Source: Pristionchus mayeri
Lineage: Eukaryota > Nematoda > Chromadorea > Rhabditida > Neodiplogasteridae
Direction of reading: 5' to 3'
DNA length: 64,000 nt
Assembly: GCA_036245805.1 (NCBI GenBank)
Contig: BTRK01000002.1
Span: 38,732,661 to 38,796,660 of the forward strand
Positions 32,201 through 43,496 of the stretch are shown piece by piece. The position numbers and the translations under genes were made by a program. The notes under the pieces were generated by a model. That model saw nothing but the letters and a program-made list of their open reading frames with translations. It did no database searches and was not told the DNA's origin. Position 1 is the stretch's first letter. Each line of letters begins with the position of its first letter.

Positions 32201-35200
32201 ATGGTCCATAAGTTTCTGACTTTTTATTTTTCATAATTTATCCTGACCTATTTCGATTGCCTGCAATTCATTTAGTTACGTCAGTAGTGGTGGAGTACCG
32301 TAAAACATTTAAATTGAATATAGCGGTCATTGGACGTGAGAAAATTATTTTTATATCGAAACTGCCGAAAATAACGTTTTTCGGTGTTTTTGGTTGAGCT
32401 CAACTTCTCAATATTTGAGACCTCCTGAATCTGCCCAACATATATGTAGTCGGGCAAGAGTTGCTTGTTCAGTTAAACGTGAACAACTCGGTCTTCATTG
32501 CGAGTGAGAAGAGATAAACAATAAAACATGCTGATTTCAATGCTTCAATTTCTACATCGCAGTTCCGAAATATCCTAGTCACCTATTGATTTATGAATCG
32601 GCTCCTAAATATAAATATATACTAAGATAGGAAGGTAGAAAATAATGTGCCACTACCTAGCTCTCGATGTCGATCTATATGAGTACAGTGCCAGAAAATA
32701 TAAAACAAGCATTTTCCAATTGGTGTAGTTTGTTGATTTGGCCAAAATTTTAAGCGGGGATTCAGAGGACCAGAACTTCCGAAGTGTCAAATTATATGTC
32801 CCTGTAATAGGCTTCTTAACAATCCATCGCTTTTGTCTCAAACACCTGCCCTAGGAGTTACGATCAATTGAAAAGTATTGAAAATCAGATTTTGACTGTG
32901 AATAGTGTCATCCTTGCTGATCGAATTGGTCCGATATTGCATCGCATAAAAAGTATTCCCAAGCCTTCATCAACTATGCATAACCATTAGCTGATTGACT
33001 GAATGTGTTGGAAGGGGAAGGTCAAAATGTCCGAACATGAAAATAGTCAGAAACTTATGGACCAACCTGATAATTTGCAGATCGCTCGCTTCACCAAAAT
33101 TTACAAGCAAGTGTCGAATGCTGAGGTTATTGATGTCGGATTTTATTTATAGTATTGATTTTGAAAGGTTTCAAGGAATATTGATTTTGAAAGGATTTCT
33201 TGTTCCAGGCGTCAAATTTCCCAGTGCTACTTCGTGATGTCACGCGGATCTTCCCTTGCCACATCTGCTTCGATCGAAATCTGATGATCCAGCACGTTGG
33301 TGAGCTGATTAGGGACGACTGGGCAAACAACAATTTTAAAAAAATCTGTATTATACACACTCTCTTGCTGATCTGGGCGAAGTATTCAAACCTTCCCGGA
33401 TAAGCGATAAGCGGATAGCTCTTTTTGGTCTCGACACAGGTGGAAATAAATTAATGCATTCCGGCACGCTTTGCGTCCATCTTCCTCTATCTAGAGAGGG
33501 ATGAAGGAGGGGGAGAGGAGGAGAAAGGAGAGAGGGAGGGGAGGGGGAGAGAAGGCGAGAGAGATTGAGAGAGAGTGACTGACCACCCCCGCGCCACTTC
33601 TGCTTTCGCGCATGCCATCTCTATTCGCATCATGAATTATTCCTGGGCGGAAGAGATCGAAAAATCGAGAAAGCAACGGCACAAGTCGAAAATTGGAAAT
33701 ATTCTCGACTATGCTTGTAATTGCGATATATGTAAGATCTCCGACAACACATCGGAAAGCATAACATGACTATCGAATCATGGATATTGTATATTCATTG
33801 AATTGAGGCACCTTTCTCCTCAACGAGTACAACCTCGCGAATAAGAAGGGACTCTATCTTCATAATGTGCTTGAACTGCTAGAGCCAAATGTTCTGCAGG
33901 TACTTACTACAACCACCTTTCTTTTAGAAGAAAAACAACTAAGCATTACATTATTGATGTCAAAACAGACTCGGCAATGGATGAGCCCCAGCAATTTTTC
34001 GAAATTCCTTGAGAAATTCAGGTCAAAATATATCACAATGGCAGATGGACTTTGCGAGTTTTCTCGAGCACGCCAACACGCGCTTCATCGTGCGGTTGAA
34101 GGTGGATGGAAACCGAGCAAAATGCGGCCAGGACTTGAACTTCCGCCTCTCAGGCGCGGCTTCCAAAACGAAATCACACTTAAAGTAGAGTTCGAGAAGC
34201 GAGACTACGGTCTCTTCATTTTACACACATCGACCGGTCTAGAGAGTGTGAGAAATGAAGAGACGAAGTCCTGAATTACGAAATCACACTTATAGTACTA
34301 GCAACAGTGCTGTGCAAATATATATTTCCGCCTGCTCAGGTCAGATGCAGCCGCTCGCCTCGGGCAATTCCATCGTCTTCCTCTGCTCACCATATGTAAA
34401 AACCGGTAAGTATCTTGAAATTAGAGTTCTACCAGTCGAGATAGTGCGGGAAGTCCCGAAATACGAACTCTACTTGAGGCTGAAATAGTCAGAAACACGG
34501 CGAATGAGTCGCATGCAACTCTCTTGATGATGTCTGAGATGTCGATGAATTCGCAGTGCGTCAACTGCTGGACGCTCGTCATTATATCTCCGATATGCCC
34601 ATTCGCGATGCAACACGACTTGTCGTCATGCTCAATCAGTCGAGGATGTGGCAACTCGAACAAAAGTAAGACATTCGAATTTGACCTAAAGTATCCAGCC
34701 ATATTACAGTAAGCACCTCGATGAGCTACGCGTTGCCCATGCCGGTCTAAAGGAGGAACTCACGAAGCAACAAACCCGCAATCGGCAGATACAGTACCGC
34801 CACGTGCCCGCGCAGATTGTGGAAATGCTCCAGCACGGCAAAACATTCGATCCTCGTAAGAGTGTTGTTGTTGTATTATTTTAGGCGCCCCTTTAATGTC
34901 CTGCTTGTCGTAGGTGCTAGGTTTGACATAAGATAGAGAGTTCGAAATATCTTGTACTTTGAGAACAGAAAGCACAGTCCGTGGTGAGGTGCCGAGATTT
35001 CGTATCAGGTTGTAACATAAGTTTTGTCGCGTCCAATCTCTTATGCATTTTAACCTCAGAAATTCTTCGAATTAATTTAATCTCAATTTCGTTATTCATC
35101 ATCAGTGAGGGCCTTCGTACTCTTTCTTACGCGCTTTACTTCAGTCCTGTCAAGGCAGTTGAGGAGGCACATTAGTCAGACAAAGTTGTACTGAGATAAG

Positions 35201-38200
35201 GATTAGAAATCATTTTCACGCATCAGCTCTTCTTGAAAAGGATAAATTATGCCGATTTTGTGTGATTTGCGTAAAGTACTACATATGTGCATAATTTTGA
35301 ACCACTCACGGATAATGACAAATCGTTCTAGAAATGTAGACGAGTTTGTATAATGTGGATGGTTGGTGACGGTCGCGAAAACTTTCGCAAGCCGAATTTT
35401 CTTCTCAGTAGATATCCAGATCCAAATAGTGGTGGAATATAGTTCACCCAAAGTGGTCAGTGTGCAGACAAAGTTTGGGGTAGATTGGGTTCTGTTGAGA
35501 TAAGTGGCTCCATTCAGAACGATGGTATGTAAATTAAACTACTGAAATCGGCACTTTGTTCATATTCCTACCTCGCACACATGTTCAATATCTGATTTGT
35601 TGTGTCCATCCTAACCATAAACCCTTCCCTTACTAGTATCTACTTGGGATAAGTTTGGAAATAAATAGCTTTTGAATGACAATCTTTAATTCGAAACACC
35701 TAAACTTGCAAATTTTGGTAAAATTGTGCGCGAATTGAATTAATAAAAATTCAAATTTCCCACAAGTGGAGTGTCTTTCTCTCACTTGTTTAATGATAAA
35801 TTATACCTCCATGAGTGGTAATTGAACGCACTTATGTTAGTCACTGTTGTTGCAATTCTGGATTCAGAAGAGTTGGTCAAGTTGGCTACGAATCAGCGGC
35901 TAACCTTACACTCAGTGAAGTATATCTTTGGTTCCGCTCAACATAGCACCATCTCTGGCGTATATTTTGAAAGAGCATTGACGGGGTATATCACCATGCT
36001 GTAGAAGTTTGGTTCATTATTCATCTCTGCGAACTAGCACCCGATCAAACGAATTAATAAAATCTGCACCAAATTTAAATCAGTTCATATTAATATTTTT
36101 CGCATAGCCAGCGTGCGCAGTTCAGCTCTACCCTATGGTTTGCTGTGCATGAACACCCCAAACATATACTAGGAGGTCAGGCATTGATAATGTTTGAGAA
36201 GTATCCTTCATGGAAATATTGTGAACCTCCGAAATGCGACAAAACTTATGTTACAACCTAATACATTTGATTCTAGATATACGAGGGACGAGGTAAAAAA
36301 AACGTTCCGCGCACCACGGCTATGGCTTCTCTTCTCACAGCAGCCAATAGTATTATGCTCCTGTCACATTCCTCGATATGTATAGATATGCATCGGGAAA
36401 CCACCGTACTCTCATGCTCCGTGGCCGATTTCGCAACCATCACTGCCGTATGTAATCCGCCAGAAGTGATGGCAATGCTTAACGAGCTGAACAGCCGATT
36501 TAATCGACTAATCGAAATGCGAAAGGTAATTATACATTCTATGATGTTAATTGCTCCCATTTACAATTTCTTCTACGTTAAACTGGAGGCATATTTTGCA
36601 CAAACATATTGCAAACAGCTAGGAGTTAATTTGATGTTCTTGTCCCACTAGTTCCATCTTGCGATAAGGCTAATTTGAGTTCCTAATTCGCATAAGTGTT
36701 CATTTCCCACAGCCTTTCTTTGCTCGGCCGCTCGAGATAATGTGTTGAATGAATTCACAATTTGCCGAATGACGAACTCGATTTAGCCTTATCACAAGAT
36801 GAACCTAGTTGGAGAGGTGCAAGTGCTTCAAATTGACTCCTAGCTGCTTGCAATATGTTTGTGCAAAAAATGCCTCCATCATAAATCAAATCATAATCGA
36901 TTGTTCTTTTCTAGCTGCATCTGCTGCAAGCACAGGCCGATTCGTGGCTAGTCGTAGGCTGGGCTGCCGATCGTTCGCACGTCAGCTGCGCCTCTTCCGC
37001 ACTCGATTTGGCGCTCGGAATGACCGCGGAAGCTCGACAGATCATAGTGCGGCACTTTGGCCTCCCGATACGCGTAAGCAGCTGGTGTTTTCGAATTATT
37101 GGGTGCTTGGGAGAAGACATTAAAATACATCCGTTTACTAGTATTTTTTTCTGTCCTCATATAAGGTTGTTTCACACCTTCTTACGCAACTTCAGTTACG
37201 AATTGGACTTGCATTGGGAGCTGTTACTGCAACGATCTTCGGAGAAAAACTGCCAATGTAAGCGATCAAATGTAAGCATGTGAAAGATACATTGTATGTG
37301 AAAGAGACATGATGAAATGCCGCCAAATGTGTGCTTCGAGTAAAATACAGGGTGCGCCAAAATTACCCGAACTGATTTAATCTGTCTGTGGCATCGCGGC
37401 CTAATCGATATGCGCGCCCTCTATTGCATCATCATGTCGAGTTGCCATTGGTCTATCACTATTCAGGGTGTTATATCAGTTTGTCAGGTCATCTATCAGG
37501 TTGTTGCATAAGTCTTGATTGTTTTGGAGCACTAAGTTTTAAGTCATCGATTTCGCTTCGTCCAAACGACTATGCTTTGATTTAGTAATATAGTTTAGGA
37601 GTGTACTTGCTTATTATTGTCATGATGTTGAACTTAATTGTGCAAGCGTTCAAAGCTATAAATAGTAACTTTAGCATAGGAAATTTCTGATAATAATTTT
37701 AATGTTCCTTCGAGATGGAACAACACTTTAGGAATGGTCACAAGAAAATCCCAAAACTCGTGATTAGGAGTGTACTCATTGCTCTTCCAAAACTTATGTC
37801 GAACATGGATCTAGCTTCATCCAATCCAGAGAAAACTGATTTCGAATTTGACCACTTACTCTCTCCCATGCTCAATTCAAATAGTTTTCCTCCCTCTAGA
37901 ACCAAAGAATTTCATGTCGATTCACGTGCGCTTGAACAATCATTCATTGAACAGTGCAATAACAAGACAAAATTGGGATCTCGTAAAATAGCAAATTGAA
38001 AAATCAAAAATTCAAAGTTATCAGATTTTTATCAAATATTCCGGTTTTAGGTTCATAATATTTACAATCTCTATGGCAAATCTGATTTATTTCCCAAAAC
38101 TTTTCATATAGTGGTACATAGGAGAAGGGTTGCTCGTTCAGATAACCACGTTACATCCTGCACTCAATTGATGGTTGAGATAGAAAATTGACGAATGTGC

Positions 38201-39921
38201 CGATTTTGATACCATGATTTCCACCATCATTTTGGAATTCGCAATTTGATCGAAGGAATAATGTTACATCTTTAAACCAGAACAGTAAATTGGTCAATAT
38301 GAATGTTAATTATTCCTGAGAGATTTAGACATGCCAACCTCAAATAACCAGAATTCGATAAAATAAACTTTTTTTGCTCCGTACCATCATGGATTGATAC
38401 GGAATGAAGTTCAATTCTCTGCAATGCGCAATGTTTTGCAAAAGCAGTAATGGTACTAAAGTATCATATATTCACTGATATTTTATATAGTTGCTCAAGT
38501 CTGGCAATATCATCGCTCTCCATTGAGATATGACTCCACAAAATGTCAACCCCACGACTCCAGTTGACAGCCTTTGACTTTGTGTTGTCTCCATCCGAAT
38601 GATTCGATAGCTTTGAACTAATGTGGGCTAGGAAGCACATGAGTGTACTATTAACATAAGAAAAACTAGATGCCGCTCATTGAAATAAGAACTCCTACAT
38701 AGGTCATGATCACTGAGGGCAAAAAACGGTCAAGACTTATGCAACAACCTAATACTAATGGCAAGTCCCATTCCAAAGGTGGGAATCATGTGAAAATATC
38801 AGTTCGGGTAATTTTGACGTACCGTGTACATATGCGTTGCATTGCATAACACAAGTATTACATTTCCTAGAAAAACGTATGCATATCATTTTCCTCCATC
38901 TCAGGTTCGTGATATACGGAGAGTCAGTGCAAGCAGCGCACGCGCTATGCGCCAAGGCCGATCCCGGAAAGTGTCTCGTGTCCAACGCTGTGCGCACGTG
39001 AGCGCTTTCATTTATTCAGCGTATGCAGTACTAGAGTTCGACTTTCGAGACAAAGTTTCGTCATTCCGCACACTTCATGTGTTACTAACTCTCGAGTGAT
39101 CGATCGGCAAGACAGTGTAGGAAATGAATGAATGATTGGTGAAATTGAAACTCTAGTATCGGCACGCAAAGCACGCGTAGAGAGCGTACTAAATACACTG
39201 AGCTAATTATTTAGATCTGTCACAAAAACGCTGGATTCGGTGTACGTCTTCTCCTCCAGGGGCTGTGTTGAAGCCGGTAGGCTCAGATGATCGTATAGTG
39301 GCATTCACACAGTTTAGTTCACTTGCACAATATCGATTAACGATTCCATTAATGTTTTAAATATTTTATTATATATAATACATTCCAAATTATAGTAATT
39401 ATAAAGTTGTTGAGCAGGTGCTCGCAAGATAATCGCTCACGACCTGGAGAGGCATGCGCAACTCTCCTCAGCACAGTTGGCTGGCCGCGAAAATGGTTGG
39501 TGATCAATAATTTATTATCGACATGGCTTTACTTTTCAGAGAAAATGACCTACCGAGCATCGATTACCGCGCAGGAGATTGAGCAGTGGAAAAGTCAATA
39601 TGAATTGGCAGCTCACACTGAGCAGGTTGATATTGGATGATACAACAACTTCAAACTCGCTTCATAATAAGTCTAGATAAGATCATGAATGTATTTAGGA
39701 TTTTTAGGCGATGATTATTGCGAACACTATTTTCGGAACACTTCCTCATTAGTATGTGCATTCAGGACGTGAAGGCGAATTCGAAACAAATCGCTGCCCG
39801 ATTTATTTCGCAATCGTATAAGTAAGTGTATCATGTTCTTCATGAGAAGAGGATACTCAGTGATTCCCCCCTTTTCACGCACATTCTGCACTTACCGAAG
39901 CACCCTAGTGGTGTACGATAA
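29292..39921 (+). CDS. Soluble guanylate cyclase subunit (H-NOX / HNOBA / cyclase), 23 exons
   Basis: Exons: 29292-29294, 29493-29566, 29700-29800, 29949-30055, 30187-30282, 30359-30478, 30801-30881, 33081-33125, 33209-33299, 33808-33899, 34045-34153, 34340-34405, 34539-34665, 34710-34855, 36386-36525, 36915-37073, 37196-37257, 38905-38997, 39215-39276, 39418-39495, 39540-39625, 39775-39821, 39861-39921. Every junction keeps phase; total 2046 nt, 681 residues. Residues 1-190 are the heme-NO/O2-binding domain, with the proximal His at 105 (NNLNVMHDF) and the heme-propionate Y-x-S-x-R at 136-140 (YVSGR). HNOBA/PAS (about 200-390) includes IFPCHICFDRNLMIQHVG, FLEHANTRF and SIVFLCSPY; a coiled coil follows (about 375-405). 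In the cyclase domain (about 410-590) three key residues differ: Ser431 for a metal Asp, Gln471 for the guanine-selecting Glu, and Gln549/Ala553 for the catalytic Asn/Arg; the second metal Asp (475) is present. It probably binds heme and gas but needs a catalytic partner. Polyadenylation signals overlap the stop. Confidence 0.9.
30950..33070. mobile_element. Composite of two mariner-type elements in a cyclase intron
   Basis: TA-flanked at both ends (30948-30949 and 33071-33072). The left end is TTAGGTTGTTGCATAAGTC and the right end is CTTATGGACCAACCTGA. Near 32185-32205 the right end of the first element (AATCGGACAGGACTTATG) is cut before its last bases and runs straight into the left end of the second (GGTCCATAAGTTTCTGAC); the two share the CTTATG/CATAAG core. 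No intact transposase is visible. It lies between exons 7 and 8 of the guanylate cyclase. Confidence 0.75.
33480..33582. repeat. Purine-rich low-complexity tract
   Basis: About 100 nt of almost pure G/A (GAGGGGGAGAGGAGGAGAAA and similar) inside the intron after exon 9 of the guanylate cyclase. It is a simple-sequence tract with no coding value. Confidence 0.7.
34186..34290. repeat. Hairpin MITE in a GC-AG intron
   Basis: TAGAGTTCG, then GGTCTCTTCATTTTACACAC, pairs with GTGTGAGAAATGAAGAGACG round a TCGACCGGTC loop. It occupies the intron between exons 11 and 12 of the guanylate cyclase, the one intron of that gene that appears to start with GC. Confidence 0.7.
34422..34472. repeat. Minimal 51-bp hairpin of the same family
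   Basis: It begins TAGAGTTCTACCAGTCGAG and ends CCGAAATACGAACTCTA, with the internal CTCTTCATTT stem lost. It lies just inside the intron after exon 12 of the guanylate cyclase, and looks like an internally deleted member of the family at 14768-14879. Confidence 0.6.
35005..36261. mobile_element. Mariner-type element (1257 bp), cyclase intron 14
   Basis: TA then TCAGGTTGTAACATAAGTTT at the left; AAACTTATGTTACAACCTAA then TA at the right. The same element recurs in opposite orientation at 51839-53103 and, truncated, at 45416-45859. Open frames of 60-82 codons inside are shared between copies but show no mariner transposase motif I can recognise. Confidence 0.85.
36585..36882. mobile_element. 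~300-bp foldback MITE, cyclase intron 15
   Basis: Inverted arms: TTTTGCACAAACATATTGCA, AGCTAGGAGT, CATCTTGCGATAAGGCTAA and GAGTTCCTAATTCG at the left, with their complements at the right (about 36755-36880). The core holds CATTTCCCACAG and GCTCGGCCGCTCGAG, resembling the short hairpin family nested inside longer arms. Confidence 0.75.
37496..38752. mobile_element. Mariner-type element (1257 bp), cyclase intron 17
   Basis: TA then TCAGGTTGTTGCATAAGTC at the left; GACTTATGCAACAACCTAA then TA at the right. It has the same ends as the left element at 30950. The longest internal frame (37715-37999, 94 codons) has no transposase motif I recognise, so it appears non-autonomous or dead. Confidence 0.85.
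39032..39155. repeat. Hairpin MITE, cyclase intron 18
   Basis: It starts TAGAGTTCGACTTTCGAGAC and ends GAAACTCTA, with CACACTTCATGTG and an internal GATCGATC. Ends match the TAGAGTTCG family; pairing is weaker than in the other members. Confidence 0.6.
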
Positions 39922-40018
39922 ATAAATAAATAAATAAAAAGATTATTTTTATGCCCTAGACATATTCCTTGTAACAGTTGTGAATCCGGAAGTGCGAACA
40001 AGAGGGTGGTTAACTAGT

Positions 40019-40624
40019 AGGCTCTGTCTCAGTTTAGAGGTCCCAAATCAATTTAGACGTTCCAAAAATCAATTTAGAGATTCCAACCAGCTTTGGGATT
40101 TCAAATCAATTTACAGATTCCATGTCAATGTAGAGGCACATACAAATTATAGGTTCCAAATCAAATTTGGCAAGTTTATATAATTATTTTCATCTTGAAT
40201 TTCGCGTGTCAATTTAGAGGTTCCATGTCAGTTTAGAGGTCCCATAAAGAAGTTTTCAATTTAGGGAATTATATCAATTTAGAGGTCCCGTATCTATTTA
40301 GAGGTTCATCAAATTAGAGGTTTAAAATAAATTTAAATGTTTCATGTCAGAGGTTTCATAGCGTGATCTTAAAGAAGGAGTAACACGAAAAATTTGTTTA
40401 ATTAGCCACTATGAGTGTGTAATTGAAGCCGGCAGCCCGATCATGAATCACTGTATCTGAAGTTTCTCAGACAGGTCTGAGGCTATTTGCAAACGCCTCT
40501 AAATTGAATTGGCATCAAATGCCATCAGAAATGGAACCTCTAAATTGATTTGGAACCTCTAATTTGACGAGGTATTTTTTGGAACCTCTAAATGTTTTGG
40601 AACCTCTAAACTGAGACAAAGCCC
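40019..40624. mobile_element. MITE built from AATTTAGAGGTTCC repeats
   Basis: The ends are inverted: GGCTCTGTCTCAGTTTAGAGG at 40019 and CCTCTAAACTGAGACAAAGCC finishing near 40623. From each end inward runs an irregular array of AATTTAGAGGTTCC-like units: about ten in forward orientation in the left two-thirds and about five in reverse orientation at the right. Such subterminal repeats are typical binding sites of a DNA-transposon transposase. No coding sequence. Confidence 0.75.
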
Positions 40625-40956
40625 ATTAGTATTTATCGAGCGAGACAACTTTCTTCATAGTGGCCATCTTTTCGCGAGAAGGGATACTTGTTGGAAATAC
40701 AACGTTTTAAAAATTGTTTAAAATTAATATTTTAGAATTTTACCATATTTAGGTCGCTAAGAATGCTATCTAATCGCTCGAATGATTCCGGATTCTCGGA
40801 AGGCGGACGAACAACCAAGAGTCTTCCAACTCATTTGGAGAGTGAAACATGCGTTATCGCCTAACATCAAAATTGAGAGCATAATATTAAACGAGTTCGC
40901 TTTTCATATTTAGTTGTCAAATAAAATATTTGTGCATATAAATCTCCATGCTTGTA

Positions 40957-41400
40957 TCAGGTTGATGCATAAGTTTTGTCGTATTTTTAAGTTTTAGATT
41001 CAGGCACATCACACCATTTGTGTTTTATCGATTTATATATGGATTGCCATATTCGATGTACACTGACATCCTCTTTCTAGCGCACTTTAGTATAGGTCCA
41101 AATAATCAGCATTACGGTCACATGGTGAAGGCAAACTTAGCTCATTGGAGTTCCGAACTTATTGCTTAGCGAACAAGAAAGCTGCCGTGAGCAATGCTAT
41201 GTCAAAACCAAATGCATATGCGTGAAGTACTATCAACTGGTGTACAATACCATATGTGCACTGAATCTTGTACTTAATTCCCGCTTGAAAGTGGGGCCAA
41301 TTTTAAAGTTGATGACTACTGAACATGGTCAGAATCAGTTTCGCTCACCGTGTTTTGGCATCGAACGATGTTCTGATATAATTTACAATAAAGTTTGAAG
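40957..41400. mobile_element. Truncated mariner end
   Basis: TA then TCAGGTTGATGCATAAGTTT marks the left terminus of a mariner-type element. The following bases share CTTTCTAGCGCACTTTA with the element at 30950. I found no matching right end within 2 kb, so it is truncated or interrupted; the right limit given is arbitrary. Confidence 0.55.
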
Positions 41401-41742
41401 ATCCTTTCGTGGACATTTCATATTTTGATTCTGGTGAGCATTATGTTCCCCAAGAAGAAATGTATATTTTCCAATTTGATATCAAAAATTTGAGATCCAA
41501 AACTACACTTTCGATGACACCCTGGTTCCCTGCTTGATATAAGAGTGAATATCTGAGTCAGTGAACATTTTTGTGTAGATGCTTGGCACTAGGCCAAAAA
41601 TCGAAATCCTCCCAAATGTGCATATCAGTGCGTTCGCCTAAGAATCGCATACCTGCCGGTGCAGCAAAATGAGGCACCTTACAATTGTAACATTTTCTGA
41701 CAGTTCTAGATATGGACAATCCATTTATGTAAGTGTTTTGTG

Positions 41743-41868
41743 TCAGAACCAGGGGTGTGCAAAAAAGTTTCCCGCACTCCTCATTTCCCATGCTCTCTCG
41801 TCGCTCTGCCTGGTGAGAGAGCACGGGAAATGAGGAGTGCGGGAAACTTTTTGCACACCCCTGGTCAG
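41743..41868. repeat. Near-perfect 120-bp palindrome
   Basis: CCAGGGGTGTGCAAAAAAGT, TTCCCGCACTCCTCATTTCC and the CTCTCTCG loop are followed by their exact complement (GGAAATGAGGAGTGCGGGAA, ACTTTTTGCACACCCCTGG). It is the least diverged short hairpin in the window and so probably the youngest. Confidence 0.85.
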
Positions 41869-42254
41869 AACATCAAATTTGCATAATTACATGCGCTCAA
41901 AGATTCGAACTTTTTCAAATATATGTTTTTTAACTGAACGCAGATGCTTCCGCTTTTTATGAAAACTGACATTTCGCGCCTATTTGATGTGCTCGTTCAA
42001 GCCTTATGATTGGTTTATGCAAATTCATATTTTTAAAATTTTGTCTATTTTTCAAATATTTTTTTCTTGAAAACGAAGTCGAACACATCGCTAAATTTTT
42101 GATATGTTGTGACCCTTGATTTTGAGCCTTGAAAAAAAATTTGAGCCGATTTCGAGGTCGCGAAGATTGTCGTTTAAAGGATAAACATAGGTATTATTTA
42201 GAGGGAAAAGCGTTCAAAAAATTTGAGCTATATCTCTAAAAATTCGCAATATTC

Positions 42255-42412
42255 AGGAGAATTCCACCAGCATGAATGAAATATGCATTCGCGCGCGCCA
42301 GCGCGCTTATGCTAATAAACTACCGTAATTTCTTGAAATTATTAAACATAGGAGAAATGGCGCGCACGAATGCATATCGAAATGTCATTCATGCTTGTGG
42401 AATTTCCTCATC
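42255..42412. repeat. Foldback MITE (~155 bp)
   Basis: AATTCCACCAGCATGAATGA, ATGCATTCGCGCGCGCC at the left pairs with GGCGCGCACGAATGCATAT, TCATTCATGCTTGTGGAATT at the right, with an A+T-rich loop of about 55 nt. Confidence 0.75.
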
Positions 42413-43496
42413 GAGTGCTGCGTGTAGGATCTCTCTAGAACCTATTTCCTAAGGTAGGTTGCTGAGCCTATCATAGACTGGATTTATTTCAAGTTGCCGG
42501 CCGTTGTTAGCCGATTTCTCCCAACATTATTTTGTTGATTTTAATTTAATTTTTTTTATTATTTAGTTTTTTTTTACCCAGAGCTACAAATGCAAAAAAT
42601 AAAAATGGTCCAACTCTACCCATCTGAAGGTTAAAAAAACTGTTAAAATATTTCGTTAAAATATTCGTTAATAAGTTAAAATATTTCGAATTTTGCATTT
42701 TTTCAAAAGAGCTTTTATTGGAATCGTATGAAAATTGGTAGTTTCGATCTCTTCAATATTGCGTATTTTTTAGAGATATAACTCGTTCTGATCGATAGCG
42801 AAATGGCAAATTTCAAAAATTTGCGTTTTCGGACAAAGTTGTATCTAATTACTCTATACGTGACTTAGAACACTAAATAAGTTACGCCTGAGCTATACTC
42901 ACCGATTATTACATGTGTCCAGCTGCATTTCAAGATGATTTGATGTTATCATGGACACCGAAAGTGAACAATTTAGTTGATTTTATCAAGAATTACTATT
43001 TTGAAAAATCTCATTTTATAAGAGCCGGAATAAACAGAGACTCAAACATTTGCGGTAATTACATAATCCTATCGTTAGAGTTTTAAGCGCCCCTATATAT
43101 AAGTCTATGCATTAAATCCTTAAAGAATGAAATCTGATGAACTCTGATGCGTTCCGTCTGCGATCAGTGTATTCATTCGATCGTAATTCACGGCTCAAAG
43201 ATTCAGTAACATGTTACTTCATACTATCTGAAAGGGTATCCAGCGGGTATCTCTCTCAATGATGTATGTAAGGCTATGTAAGGCAATTCTTTCCTTGAAA
43301 ACGAGGTGATTAACTTTTTTTTAAAAGTATTTCAATTTCATAAAACACAGTTTTCTCGTGCTAACAGAGAGCAAGAGTTGATCCAAACATATGTGTTAGC
43401 TGTGCTATCTCTCCCATATTTAAGTCTATGGGGATATGCCGTTATCATTTATGAAAAGCATTTTATGAGGCGAATCGCGAGAGATTCGACCATTTA
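42413..43496. other. Intergenic A+T-rich stretch
   Basis: No gene is supported. It is A+T-rich with scattered GATATAAC/ATCTCTAAAAA-like phrases, probably old repeat DNA. Confidence 0.4.

Noticed and set aside
33300..33403. Read-through of cyclase exon 9 (ELIRDDWANNN)
   Set aside because: A strong GTGAGC donor precedes it, and splicing to 33808 gives the expected HNOBA sequence in phase.
35005..38752. Mariner transposase genes in the 1257-bp elements
   Set aside because: No frame near 340 codons and none of the expected catalytic motifs were seen; the internal frames are short.
39215..39290. TGA at 39288-39290 as the end of the guanylate cyclase
   Set aside because: A good donor (GTAGGC) lies just before it, and four further exons continue in phase to a stop next to polyadenylation signals.
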